DNA of 64,000 bases from Guadua angustifolia (taxonomy: Eukaryota; Streptophyta; Magnoliopsida; Poales; Poaceae): contig CM070512.1 of assembly GCA_036346375.1 (NCBI GenBank), forward strand, positions 36,254,466 to 36,318,465. The letters are read 5' to 3'. Positions within the stretch are counted from its first letter, which is position 1. Each line of letters begins with the position of its first letter. Made by a program: the position numbers and the translations under genes. A model generated the notes under the pieces. It made no database searches. It was not told the DNA's origin and saw only the letters and a list, made by a program, of their open reading frames with translations. Positions 32,044 to 43,976 of the stretch are shown piece by piece.

Positions 32044-33030
32044 GGTGACATCGATTTGGTGAGGAGGACGAGAAGAGGGGTTGCCACCCTGAGAAGGATT
32101 TATTCTACAAGATGACAAGGGTGGAAAACTAGATTAGACTCAAGTCAATACCTAGAAGATTGTTTCAGAATCAAGTGGGCTGATGCACTTCGGATAGTCC
32201 GAAGTTAGCTTCGGATAGTCCGAAGATTTCCTTCGGACAGTCCGAAACTTCTCTCGGAGAGTCCGGAGATTCTCTTCGGACAGTCCGAGGATGAACTCGG
32301 ACAGTCCGAAGTGCACGCTCACAAAACCCTAACACATATAATCTAGAAATTAACCAACACAAATTGAATCTAATCTTAGGAGATTATCCTAGCAATGCCT
32401 AGAACAACCTAGACCACAAGGATTGGCAAGAGAGATCAAAAAACAAACCAAAATAGTGAAGGTTTCAAACCTAACCTTGTTGGGATGAAACCGGGTTGAT
32501 CCAACCAATGCGAAGGGCAAAAAGATGGAGAAGATGGATGCCTTGCCCTTGGAGAAGGTCTTGGAGTCCTTGGATCGCAGGATTTGAGGCCAAACGCCAA
32601 GATCCGGATGGGGAGGAGGAGCACAAGAGAGAGAGGCTGCGGTTGGGAAGAAGGAGAGGAGAGAGAAAAAGAAGAGATCGGGCCAGGCTTAAAAAGCCCG
32701 AGACCCCACTTCGGACAGTCCGAACATAAGTTCAGATAGTCCAAACAGTTCGGACAGTCCGAATGGAGTTTCGGACAGTCCGAGCTGACTTTCTCAGGAT
32801 GGCATAAAACAAAGGATTTAAGGGCTCAGGAGCAAGAAAAAAGGTAAGAGGACCTAGGAGTCAAATCGTAGAGTGATCAGCAAGACATACAACCAATCAA
32901 ACTATGATCACAAGATGATTTGACGAGATCCGAAGATCAGGATCCAATAAACACCGGAAAATAAAGAGAAATAAATGGAAATAAGCCTTTTCAAAATATT
33001 TTCCACTCATCACCAAATTGTGTGCATATT
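32044..33030 (-). other. Sirevirus spacer between pol and the downstream ORF
   Basis: No convincing gene. It holds two clusters of the same near-palindrome as the LTR (32189-32312 and 32708-32782; about ten copies) and ordinary AT-rich DNA. Lysine-rich or proline-rich frames at 32436-32744 are compositional. Confidence 0.6.
32189..32782. repeat. Internal TTCGGACAGTCCGAA clusters
   Basis: Six copies in 32189-32312 and four in 32708-32782, with the same inverted halves TTCGGA and TCCGAA as in the LTR but mostly with CAG in the middle. Confidence 0.9.
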
Positions 33031-35207
33031 TCAAGCCAAGTTTCGAGAGTCTAAAATATTTAGCCCACTCCTCAACTCACAAAATCTCTTTTCATCAAGA
33101 GGCTTGGTAAATAGATCGGCTAATTGATTGTTTGTGCTTACATGTTGAACATCAATATCACCTTTAGTGGAGTGATCTCTTAGGAAGTGATGGCGAATAT
33201 CGATATGCTTGGTGCGGAATGTTGGACGGGGTTATTTGCAATTTTTATGGCACTCTCATTATCACACAGAAGTGGGACATGGTTGAAGTTTAGGCCATAA
33301 TCATTAAGGGTTTGTCTCATCCAAAGTAATTGAGCACAACAACTTTCGGCTGCTATATATTCGGCTTCGGCTGTGGAGAGGGCTACGGAATTTTGTTTCT
33401 TTGAGGACCATGAGACAAGAGATCTTCCTAAAAATTGACAAGTCCCCGAAGTACTTTTTCTATCCACTTTGCATCCGGCATAATCTGCGTCGGAATAACC
33501 GACTAGCTCAAAAGATGAACCTTTTGGATACCAAAGCCCAAAATGAGGAGTATGCACCAAATATCTCAAGATTTTCTTAACAGACATCATATGGTACTCT
33601 TTTGGAGCGGCTTGAAATCGTGCACACATGCACACACTAAGCATAATATCGGGCCTAGATGCACAAAGGTAAAGAAGAGAACCGATCATCGAACGATATA
33701 CCTTTTGGACGACCGGTTTACCTTCTTTGTCGAGGTCTAGATGTCCGTTGGCTTGCATGGGAGTCTTGATGGGCTTGGCGTTTTCCATTCCAAACTTCTT
33801 CAGCATGTCCTTGATGTACTTTGTTTGACATATGAAAGTTCCTTCCTTGAGTTGTTTGACTTGGAAGCTGAGGAAGAACTTTAATTCACCCATCATGGAC
33901 ATCTCGAATCGTTTAGTCATTATCCTGCTAAACTCTTTACACAATTGTTCATTAGTAGACCCGAAAATGATGTCATTGACATAAATTTGACAAACAAATA
34001 GATCATTATCAATGTGCTTAGTGAAGAGAGTAGGGTCGGCCTTTCCGACTACAAAACCTTGTTTAAGTAGAAAATCTCGAAGACATTCAAACCATGCTCT
34101 TGGTGCTTGTTTTAGTCCATAAAGTGCTTTATACAGAAAGTAGACATGGTCTGGATGTTCAGGGTCTTCGAAGCCGGGTGGTTGCTTCACATAGACCATC
34201 TCAGCGAGTGGCCCATTTAGAAAGGCGCTTTTCACATCCATTTGATATAGCTTGAAATCATGGTGAGTAGCAAAGGCAAGTAATATTCTAATTGACTCAA
34301 GCCTAGCTACTGGAGCATATGTTTCATCGAAGTCTAAACCTTCGATTTGCGTGAAGCCTTGAGCAACCAACCGGGCTTTATTTCTAGTCACTACTCCATG
34401 CTCATCTTGCTTGTTCCGAAATACCCATTTTGTTCCTATTACATTCTGCTTGGGTCTTTCAACAAGCTTCCACACTTGATTTCGCTCGAAATTGTTTAGC
34501 TCTTCTTGCATGGCCATCACCCAATCTGGATCTTGTAGTGCTTCTTCCACCTTAAGAGGTTCAAGAGAAGAAACAAACGAGTAAAATTCACAAAAATTCG
34601 CAACTCGAGATCTAGTGGATACTCCCTTGTTAATATCTCCAAGTATATTATCGACTGGGTGATCTCGTTGTATGCTCTGGTGGACTCTCGGATGAGGAAC
34701 AGTTGCATTGATTCTTTGTATGGGACCCTCATCGTCTTGAGTGTTGGTTGAGCCATCTTGAGCTTGCATTGAAGAAGATGGAGCATCATTTGGAGTATCT
34801 AACTCTGCATCCGGACTAGTTCGAATATTCTGTGTCTCATCCTGGATATTTTGAGTTGGAGTACTTGGAATGTCTTCTTGCTCATAAGGTCTCACTTCTC
34901 CAATTGCCAATTTCTTAATTGCTTCGTTCGGGGGTTCTTCCCTGTCAATCACAGCACGATCAACTTGTTCTACTTGAGAACCGTTAGTTTCGTCAAATGT
35001 CACATCACGCGAGATTTCAACTACACCGGTGGTGTTGTTGAAGACTCGGTATGCATAGGCATTTGACCCATAACCAAGCAAGTAACCTTCATCTACTTTA
35101 GGAGTAAATTTAGAAGACTTAGCTCTTTTGTTAAGGATATAGCATTTGCTTCCAAAGACTCGGAAGTAGGAAACATTTGGTTTCTTGCCGGTGAGGTGTT
35201 CGTACAT
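33031..35207 (-). pseudogene. Sirevirus (Ty1-copia) pol: integrase C-terminus, reverse transcriptase, RNase H
   Basis: In minus-strand order: end of integrase (YEHLTGKKPNVSYFRVFGSK, ending YLLGYGSNAYAYRVF), linker, reverse transcriptase (KARLVAQGFTQ, FDETYAPVARLESIR, YQMDVKSAFLNG, ALYGLKQAPRAWF, IYVNDIIFGSTN), and RNase H (GYSDADYAGCKVDRKSTSG, ALSTAEAEYIAA, LLCDNESAIKIANNP). Two defects are visible. The catalytic motif reads YVND where the family has YVDD (codon AAT at 33977-33975), and a one-base loss near 33216 shifts the frame before the final ~60 codons, which end at TGA 33033-33031. The 5' side stops at 35207, where a gypsy LTR begins, so GAG, protease and most of integrase are gone. Lineage is inferred from this domain set plus the LTR, the repeated purine tracts and the downstream ORF. 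Confidence 0.85.
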
Positions 35208-38200
35208 TCGGGAGGGAGCGCCTGACGCGCCGCCGTTGCCATTGGCCACCGTGGATCTTGTCAGAGATTTTGCACGCAACTCGAGGCGTGTCCAAGCGGG
35301 TGAAATAGTCCTCCGTGCGCAGCACTTCACTCCGCTCCTTTTGCCACTTCTCTCGTGCACTGCCGCTCACCTTAGGCCGCGTTAGAGCTCGCCGGAGTAG
35401 TTCCTCCCCACCGCCTCGGTTTTCTTCTCATCCCACTGTCGTCCGCCGCTCTCCACCGCACTTGAGACCCTCGCCGAGTTCACCGAGCCAAGACGCGTCG
35501 GGTGGGTTACTTCTTCACGCCGGAGAAGCTCGGAATCGCTGGCATCTGCTTCGTCTTCTCCAAGTCCGGTGACCAGCGCCATCGTTCCTTCTTCGACGCC
35601 TCGCAGCCCACCTCCGCCGTCAGATACCCATCGCACAACTGAGGTAGCGCCACGTCCTTCCCCCATAGAGTAACGTTTAAACGGTATTAGTAGATCTTGG
35701 CCATTAGATCTTAATCGGGCGGCTCTGAATAGGCCACGAAGGCTTGTGAATAGTTAACTGTCGGGGTAACCATCGCCGTTGGATCTTCATCCGACCACTC
35801 CAGTGCATCCAAGTAGTGGTAGTTGTAGCGTTGAAAATGGCCGTTAGATCTGGAATGACCGGCTAGGATTGCATCGCGTAGACTTGGACGCAGTAGTCTG
35901 TGAGGGTAGCTGTCGTCGTTGGATTTCCATCCGACCGCGCCGGTGCGTCCACGTAGGCTTGTGAATAGCGAACTCTCCGAGTAGCAGCAGCCATAGATTC
36001 TCGATCGTACCGCTACCGTAGTGCCACATAGCCGCGTGGAGGCGCAGCCGTCGCCGTATACCGACCATTGGATCTGAATCCAACGGTCGGGAGAATCTGT
36101 GTCCGCGTGGCTTGATGCTTGCTCGCCGCGTGTCAGTCGCTGGGTGGTCCATGTACTGATCATCGGGCCCACTTGTCAGTGGGTGGACCGCCGGGTGTGC
36201 TGACGTCGGCATGGCGTCACCTTGGCCCACATGTCAGTGGCCGAGAGCGACGTGGCTCGCTCTGGTGCTGACACGTGTCGCCGAGAGGATTAATCCGGAT
36301 TTTCAGTAGGAAAATAATAAGATTAAGTCGGTTTTTCTTTTATTAAATTTTCCAAAACTTGTATTGGCTATAACTTTTGCGTCATAACTCGGAATTGGGT
36401 GATTCCAGTGCCTAAAAATTTGTAAAAATATAAACTATTTATTGGTGAATTTTATTTTATTTTTAGAGTTGATCTTACTATCTGTATTGTGTATTTATTG
36501 TGAAATTGCTTGATACGAGTAGAATCCGAGTTGCTGGAAGTTGCCGAGGAAGGATTTGAAGACCCGTCGCAGGTTTCAGATCCGGATCAGCTACTATTCG
36601 AAGGCAAGTCGTGCTTTGACCATATTGTCCCCAGATTTCTAAAAATGTATTTCGATTCCATTATTGCATGCTAGGTTAACTAAGAATGACATCGAATAAT
36701 TTGGGTAAAGTAGTTATAATACCTGCCTTGTTAATACCACCTTGTGAATATTATTGTATGCCCTGAAAACCTTGTCACCCTAAGATGGTAAATTATGTTG
36801 GTTGCTATATTAATGCCAACACGGGAGGCTAGACCGTGATTAGCTGCTTAGTATGCTTGCGTGCGTTGAATAATTTCCAAATTCGCAAAAGAATATTGAC
36901 TAAGCAATTATGAAATGCATTTTGGAATATTGCGATGATGTCATGAGATGGAATTGGGGGTAGCAATCTGTGTGGTGCTACTCATGCAATGAAGTAGGCA
37001 TTGACAAGTGTTGCATAAATGCAAACCGGGGTGGGAAATGATTTGGACCGGGGCAAGTGGCAAGGAGGCTTCGTGCGGAGTGGGCCTGTGTGGCAACGGA
37101 TGTATTGAGGTTGTGAAGGCTGGGTGCCGAGAAGTATAAAACGGATGTCTTGCCCGGGACAGTTAAGGACTTCACCTTGCGAGCCTTTGATCTGAGTTAC
37201 TCGTACAACCACTTATGCGAAATGGGATGCACCTAGTTTAGTAGGGTTCGATATCTTTCCTTTGACACCTCGGGTGACATTACATAAGTGTAACTGTGTG
37301 GGGGGCGTACAGACTACGGCTTGGTACCCATCCAATCTGTATTGCTGTTCTAAACTTTGGCTCTGAGTGAGGAAGTGTTAGAAGGGCACATCTTGGAGGT
37401 TCACCGGTTAAGTGTTAGCATCCGAAAGACTTTGTAGCAATCAATCGCTTTGTGGTGGCGATCGATCATCTGTGGGTAAAGTGTACGACCTCTGCAGGCG
37501 TGTTTAAATCTATTGAATAGCATGCGTCATGTATTGGACAATGCTCGGGATTACAATCAAGGGTTAGATTTTCAAAACAAAATGAAGATTGGGTGGTCGT
37601 GTGCCCAAGGCCGATGGATTAAACTTGGGGTACGTGTGCCAAGCTCTTGGGAAACAAATTGAGAAACTAATTATTATAGTATTGGTTTTACCGCTTTTAA
37701 TATAATAGGATTACTGTTAAAAGAAATGCCGCTTTATGCAAAATAACCACTTAAGCCCTTCCTTTGGAATAAGCCATGCATGTAGTAATAGAACTGCATT
37801 TGTGCATGACTTGTTGAGTATGTTGTATACTCACCCTTGCTTCAACTACAACCTCAGAAGAAGAAGCGACACCAGCTTGGGAGGAGGAGATTAACGAAGA
37901 TCCAGAGAATTAGGGTTGGGCCTAGTCAGTTGCCTGTGGCAATATGAGGGGTTCATTACTTTACTTTTGCTTCCGCTACTGAACTTGTGTTGCTTTTGTT
38001 ATTTATCGCCCTGCGTGGTGAGTTAATGTAAGGTGACCATAAGGTCATGTAACTCGGTTATACTTATGTTTGAAGTACCTTATTATTAATTCCGCTGTGT
38101 ATGATTGTGGTACTTCAACTTGTTTGTCCTGTGCGTACTAGCGTGATCCTGGACTAGTCTGAGATACACGAGGGTCCGAATTTGCGATTCGGTCCCGACG
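35208..38200 (+). mobile_element. 5' LTR of gypsy element 1 (truncated at its left end)
   Basis: It matches 44512-47524 from TCGGGAGGGAGCGCC onward, with scattered substitutions, and lacks the first ~535 bp of the 3' LTR. Its end GGTCCCGACG corresponds to GGTCCCAACA in the 3' LTR. The hairpin GAGTA(7 nt)TACTC is at 37816-37832. No target duplication is possible because the left end abuts Sirevirus integrase sequence. Confidence 0.85.
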
Positions 38201-38204
38201 AGGA

Positions 38205-38216
38205 TAATATCGAGCC
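38205..38216 (+). other. Degenerate primer-binding site of gypsy element 1
   Basis: TAATATCGAGCC corresponds to TGGTATCAGAGCC (initiator tRNA-Met site) in gypsy element 2, with two G-to-A changes and one lost A. The following text (CATCTTGTTGTAGGA) also aligns with element 2 (CATGCTGACTGTAGGA), which fixes the position. Confidence 0.7.
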
Positions 38217-38403
38217 ATCTTGTTGTAGGACTTAACCCTAGTTAGACTGGCCGTTCTAGAAAGAATGAAAATTAGTTTCTAAAGATTAAAAAGTTGCCAA
38301 GAATAATCAATGGAGTCTCGACTTATCCTTTCTTCCTTACTTCATACCTATGCTGTATTTTGTTATTACTTTTGTATTCTTTTAAAATTTTAGTACTGAC
38401 GCG

Positions 38404-39071
38404 TTGCTTTGGCAGATGCGGATGGTTCACTCTTTCGGCGAGCGTCACGGATGGTACGCTGCAGAACTTTGGAGGATGCTTCAGGTGCTTGGAGGCTTTG
38501 ACCACCCTCTCTACCGGTCCCACACCTGGATGGTCAACGGGATCAACCGCGGCTGGGAGACGACCCTCACCTTGTACGCGCGGGAGAATGCTCGTGCCAG
38601 CCGTCTGCTCCACCTCGTGGTGAAGCGAGCTAGCTACGAGGCAGGCATTCAGGAGTGTGCCCGGTTAGCACTTCGGAAGATCAGTCGTGACCACGGCTCT
38701 GGCTGAGGACACTTGCCTTCGCGTGCACCCGCCGGTGGACCCCTCCAGCGCGCTTGAGGCGAGGCAACGCTGCCGTCGTGCACATGGGCAGTTCGCCCGC
38801 GGCTCAGGAGGAGGTCATGGACGCTACGACTACGGAGTTGCAGGCTGTGTACCGCACCTTGGAGGAGACCGAGACAGCCCTGCGAGAGACCAGGATGCAC
38901 GCTGTGCAGAGGATCGCCGAGCTAGAGGAGGCCCTCTACGGTCACGGGGAGCCTGAGGCCGTCATGGAGCTCGACGACGAGGACGAGGAGGAGCCAGAGG
39001 AGTTGGAGCCCGAGGAGCAGGAGCCTACACTGGAGGGTCAGCAGGCAGAGGTGCCTCCAGCACCACAGTAG
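38404..39071 (+). pseudogene. Pre-gag ORF of gypsy element 1 (helical domain plus coiled coil)
   Basis: Between PBS and gag, a frame from 38404 reads GERHGWYAAELWRMLQVLGG, HTWMVNGINRGWETTLTLYA and SYEAGIQECARLALRKISRD. It then shifts twice (near 38700 and 38760) into TTTELQAVYRTLEETETAL and RIAELEEALYG, a heptad-like coiled coil with an acidic Glu/Asp tail ending at 39071. The order of compact domain then coiled coil is repeated in gypsy element 2 at 59281-59870. Extra ORFs upstream of gag occur in some grass chromoviruses; function unknown. The frameshifts make this copy non-functional. Confidence 0.55.
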
Positions 39072-39455
39072 GAGGGCATGGGGATCAGTTTGCCCCAATG
39101 CCAGCTCACCCGCCAGTGTACGTGATTGGCGAGCCAGAGCCAGGATGGCTGGAGGGCTGAGTACCCGTGTTCGTGGAGTCAAGTAGTTGTCAGATTTTTG
39201 CGTTGAGACTCAGTTGTTTTGAATCTCGTCTTTAATTTTTGAACTTAGATGTGCGATGTTGTAATGAACTATTTGATGTGATGTTTGTGACTATTATTAT
39301 GGTTGCATAGTCCCTAGACTATGTAAGAAACCATACCTACTATTATCTATGCTTTGATGTTTAAGGGTTTTAAGTTACACCTGTTTTCCCATATAAGTTC
39401 CTATACTTGCCTATTCTTTTCCCCCTTATCTCTAAGCTGTCAAGGTAATCAGCAG

Positions 39456-40590
39456 ATGGTGAACACTCGCAACAACGGAGCCGGAGGCAGTGGTTCACGT
39501 CCGGAGGCGATCGAGCGATACACCACCACCACAGCAAAGACCTGACCGGTTGACATGCAGAATCTGGGAGCTTTTCTCGCAGCACAAACTCAATTAATGC
39601 AGACCATGATGGCCACCGTACAACAAATCAACACCCAAGCAGTCGCCAACAACCAAGCTATTAACAATGGGCCACATCCCTACTCAAGATTGTCCGAGTT
39701 CATGAGGACATGTCCGCCTACCTTCTCAGGCAATGCTAGCCCGTTAGAGGCAGATGATTGGTTGAGAACCATCGAGAGGAAATTACATATAACACAGTGT
39801 GATGGAAATGAGAGGGTGCTTTACGCCTCTCATCAGTTAGAAGGAACAGCCGCTGAATGGTGGGAAAACTACTGCGCATCGCAGGAAAACCCACATGAAA
39901 TCACTTGGGAAGAATTTACCACAGCTTTTCGTCAATATCATGTGCCCGAGGGTATTATGGAGCTGAAAAAGGAAGAGTTTAGAGCGCTAAAGCAAGGAGG
40001 CCAAACAGTGGCCGACTATTTGAATAGATTCACGCAATTGGCACGCTACGCTCCGGAAGACGTCGCGACCGACAAGGCCAGACAATCCCGTTTCATGAAA
40101 GGACTGAACACTGGGTTGCAGGTGGGGTTGATCACCCACACCTTTTCGGATTTTCAAGAACTTGTGAACAAGGCCCTCATCTTGGAGGACAAGCGCAACG
40201 AGCTTGATGATAACCGCAAGCGTCGCATGGCACAGCAGGGAGGACGCCATGGTCAGCAGAAAACAAGAATGATACCCCAGCAGTTCACCAGATTTCAGCC
40301 GGGAAACAGTGTCAGGACACCATCACCGATGCCGAGGCCAGCAGGACAAACTCCCTGACCCGGTCGAGATTGTTAATCGAGCGGAGGAATCAAGCAGATG
40401 TTAGGAAGACGCTGCTACAATTGCAACGAGACTGGGCATTTCGCCAACGTGTGCCCAAAGAAGGGAGGTGTGACACCAGTGTGCTTCAACTTAGGGAACA
40501 CGCCAGCTAAAACTCCTGCCTAGGGAGGAAGGCGAGGACCTGCCCAAGCTGGAGCCACACCGCAAGCATTCACGCGAGGCAGGACATTTC
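39456..40590 (+). pseudogene. gag of gypsy element 1
   Basis: ATG 39456 (MVNTRNNGAGGSGSRPEA) runs into TGA at 39543-39545 and then stays open 39546-40355: SRLSEFMRTCPPTFSGNA, EADDWLRTIERKLHITQCD, GTAAEWWENYC, QFTRFQPGN. This is the capsid retrotrans_gag fold region. After stops at 40356 (TGA) and 40374 (TAA), the same frame encodes an intact CCHC zinc knuckle, CYNCNETGHFANVC (40413-40454). Gag is in frame 0 and pol in frame 2; related elements usually have one continuous frame, so an indel near 40590 is inferred. Confidence 0.85.
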
Positions 40591-40594
40591 CGTA

Positions 40595-43500
40595 GACGAA
40601 GTCCAGAATGCTACGGACGTCGTGCTCGGTAAGATCCTTGTCAACTCAGTGCCAGCTACAGTATTATTTGATTCCGGAGTTTCACATTCGTTCATTTCTT
40701 GAGATTTTGCTGTGACAAATGATCTGGACATTGTAAACCTTAAAAGTACACTTCTAGTCCAATCCCCGGGATCAGAACTCCGCTCTAAGGTCGGATGTTC
40801 TGGGGTTAAGTTATTAATAAAAGGGGTAGAGTTCCTAGCGAAACTTATTATATTAGTTACCCAAACCCTGGATGTTATCCTGGGAATGGATTGGCTGACC
40901 AAACATAAGGCTGTGTTAGACTGCGGGTGAAGAGTTGTGTCTATTGAGAGCCCTGAAGGTAGAAAAGTGGAATTTCAAGCAGTGGCAGTTCGAGAAGGGC
41001 AGATATTAGTAAACAATCTGGAGGCCGTCAGTATAAGAGATGTACCAGTGGTCAGTGAATACCCGGATGTTTTTCCTGAAGAATTACCGGGAATGCCACC
41101 AAACAGAGACATAGAGTTTGTAATCGATCTAGTACCTGGAACCGCACCAATAGCAAAGAGACCATATCGAATGTCCACCGAAGAGTTGGTTAAGATGAAG
41201 AAACAGATTGAGGAGTTATTGGAAAAAGGATTCATCAGGCCGAGCTCGTCACCATGGGGAGCGCCGGTTCTATTCGTTAAGAAAAAGGATGGGAGCTTTT
41301 GAATGTGTGTAGATTATCGTGCGCTTAACGAAGTGACGATAAAGAATAAATATCCGTTACCCCGGATAGATGATCTCTTCGACCAATTAAGAGGAGCAGG
41401 AGTATTCTCTAAGATTGACCTTAGGTCAGGATACCATCAGTTGAAAATCAAGACCGAGGACATACCCAAGACTGCATTTTCTTCCAGATATGGACACTAC
41501 GAGTTCACCGTTATGTCTTTCGGATTGACCAATGCGCCAGCGTACTTTATGAACTTGATGAATAAAGTATTTATGGAATACTTAGATAAATTTGTAGTTG
41601 TGTTCATAGACGATATTCTGGTTTACTCGAAGACAAATGAAGAACACAGCCAACATTTGAGATTGGTTTTGGAGAAGTTAAGAGAGCAACAGTTATATGC
41701 AAAATTTAGTAAATGCGACTTCTGGAAGAGCAAGGTAGAATTCCTAGGGCACGTAATGACCGCCGAGGGAATTGCAGTGGACCCAAGCAAGGTTGAAGCG
41801 GTACTGCATTGGGAACCGCCGAAGACGGTTACGCAGATTCGAAGTTTTCTTGGGATGGCTGGTTACTATCGCCGATTTATAGAGGGATTCTCAACGATTG
41901 CTAGACCTCTTACGCAATTGTTGAAGAAAGAAAAGAAATTTGTCTGGACACCGGATTGTGAGAAGAGTTTTCAGGAATTGAAGAAACGTTTAACATCAGC
42001 ACCGGTATTAGTTTTGCCAGATGCACATCAGAGTTTTGACATAAATTGCGATGCATCACGTCAAGGACTTGGATGCGTATTGATGCAAGGTGGAAGGGTA
42101 GTAGCCTATGCATTAAGGCAATTGAGGCCGCATGAGGGGAATTATCCGACACATGATCTAGAATTAGCAGCTGTAGTGCATGCCTTAAAGATATGACGTC
42201 ACTATCTCATTGGGAATAGATGTGAGGTAAATACAGATCATAAGAGTCTTAAGTACATATTCACCCAATCTGACCTAAACATGAGGCAGAGAAGATGGTT
42301 AGAACTGATCAAAGATTACAACATGGGTATTCATTACCATCCCGGCAAAGCCAACGTAGTGGCTGATGCCTTGAGTCGGAAGAGTCATAGCTTAAACATG
42401 TTGGTAGAAGAAAGTCGGGCAGAATTGTGCAAGGATCTTTAGAGGTTGAAACTGGAGGTTGTTCCGGAAGGATTCGTAGCTGCTTTAGAGGTGAAGCCTA
42501 TCTTAGAAGACCAGATTAGGGAAGGTCAGAAGGATGATGAGAAGATCGAGCGAATCAAGTCCAAGATGGAAGAAGGCCAGGCGAAAGAATTTAAGTTAGA
42601 CGATCAAGGTACCCTGTGGATGGGAGAGCGCATCTGTGTCCCTAACAAGAAGGAGCTGAAGCAGTTAATACTGGAGGAAGCTCATGACTCCAAGTATTCA
42701 ATTCACCCAGGAAGTGCAAAAATGTACCAAGATTTAAAGGAGAGGTTCTGGTGGCCGAATATGAAGAGAGAAGTAGCTGAACACGTAGCACTATGTGATG
42801 TGTGCCAGCGAGTCAAAGCTATGCATCAGAGGCCAGCAGGACTACTGCAACCATTAAAAATACCAGAGTGGAAATGGGAGGAAATCGGAATGGATTTTAT
42901 CACTGGATTGCCAAGGACGCAGGGAGGTTATGACTCCATATGGGTCATCGTGGATCAATTGACAAAAGTCGTGCACTTCATACCGGTAAAGACAACCTAT
43001 TCAGGAGATAAGTTAGCAGAGCTATACATGGCAAGGATCGTTTGCTTGCATGGAGTGCCGAAGAAGATAGTATCGGACAGAGGTACCCAATTTACCTTGA
43101 GATTTTGGGATAAATTGCATACGGCAATGGGCACCCGTTTGAACTTCAGCACAGCTTATCACCCGCAGACAGATGGACAGACTGAAAGAGTCAACCAGAT
43201 ATTAGAAGATATGTTAAGAGCTTGTGCATTGGCTTATACAACGTCTTGGGATAAATGTTTACCATACGCTGAATTCAGTTACAACAAAAGTTACCAGGCT
43301 AGTCTTCAGATGTCACCCTTCGAAACGTTGTATGGTCGACCTTGTAGAACACCGTTGAATTGGAATGAGACCGGCGAGCGTCGTGTCTTCGGACCAGACA
43401 TACTCCAAGAAGCCGAAGAGCAAATAGCATTGATTAGAGAAAGGTTAAAAATCGCACAGTCGAGGCAGAAGAGCTATGCGGACAATCGCCGCAGGGAATT

Positions 43501-43933
43501 AAGCTTTGAGCCTGAAGATTTTGTGTATCTCAGGGTTACGCCTCTTAAGGGAGTGCAGAGGTTTCGCAAAAAGGGGAAACTTGCACCAAGATATGTAGGA
43601 CCGTTTAAGGTCATAAGCCGCAGGGGGGAAGTCGCGTACCAACTGGAGTTACCGCAGTCACTGGTAGGAGTACACAACGTCTTTCATGTGTCGCAACTCA
43701 AGAAGTGTCTCCGAGTTCCTGACGAACAAACACCTCTGGAAGCAATTGAATTACAGGAAGACTTGACCTACAAGGAACAACCGGTAAAAATTCTGGACAC
43801 AGTGGAGCGGAAAACAAGAAACAAGACCACCCGCTTTTGCAGAGTTCAGTGGAGCAACCACACAGAAAGTGAAGCCACCTGGGAACACGAGGAAGATCTG
43901 AAAAAGGAATTCCCAAACCTATTCTCTAGTTAA
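40595..43933 (+). pseudogene. pol of gypsy element 1 (Tekay/Del-type chromovirus)
   Basis: One reading frame interrupted by five stops: TGA 40700, TGA 40928, TGA 41300, TGA 42194, TAG 42440. Domain order: aspartic protease (ATVLFDSGVSHSFIS; usual DSGA is DSGV here), linker ending LGMDWLTKHK, reverse transcriptase (FIRPSSSPWGAPVLFVKKKD, YPLPRIDDLFDQL, SKIDLRSGYHQ, FVVVFIDDILVYSK with intact catalytic Asp pair), RNase H (FDINCDASRQGLG, HDLELAAVVHALK), integrase (zinc site H...H...CDVC around 42680-42820; DDE residues in GMDFITGLP, VSDRGTQF and QTDGQTERVNQILED), and a C-terminal chromodomain (YKEQPVKILDTVERK, FCRVQWSNH, EATWEHEEDL). The chromodomain marks the chromovirus clade. Otherwise close to full length. 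Confidence 0.92.
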
Positions 43934-43957
43934 GCTTCGAATCTCGGGGTCGAGATT

Positions 43958-43976
43958 CTGTTAAGGGGGGTAGGTT
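43958..43976 (+). other. Polypurine tract of gypsy element 1
   Basis: TTAAGGGGGGTAGG followed by TT sits between the end of the coding region and the LTR start TGTAACGTCCC (43977). Confidence 0.85.
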
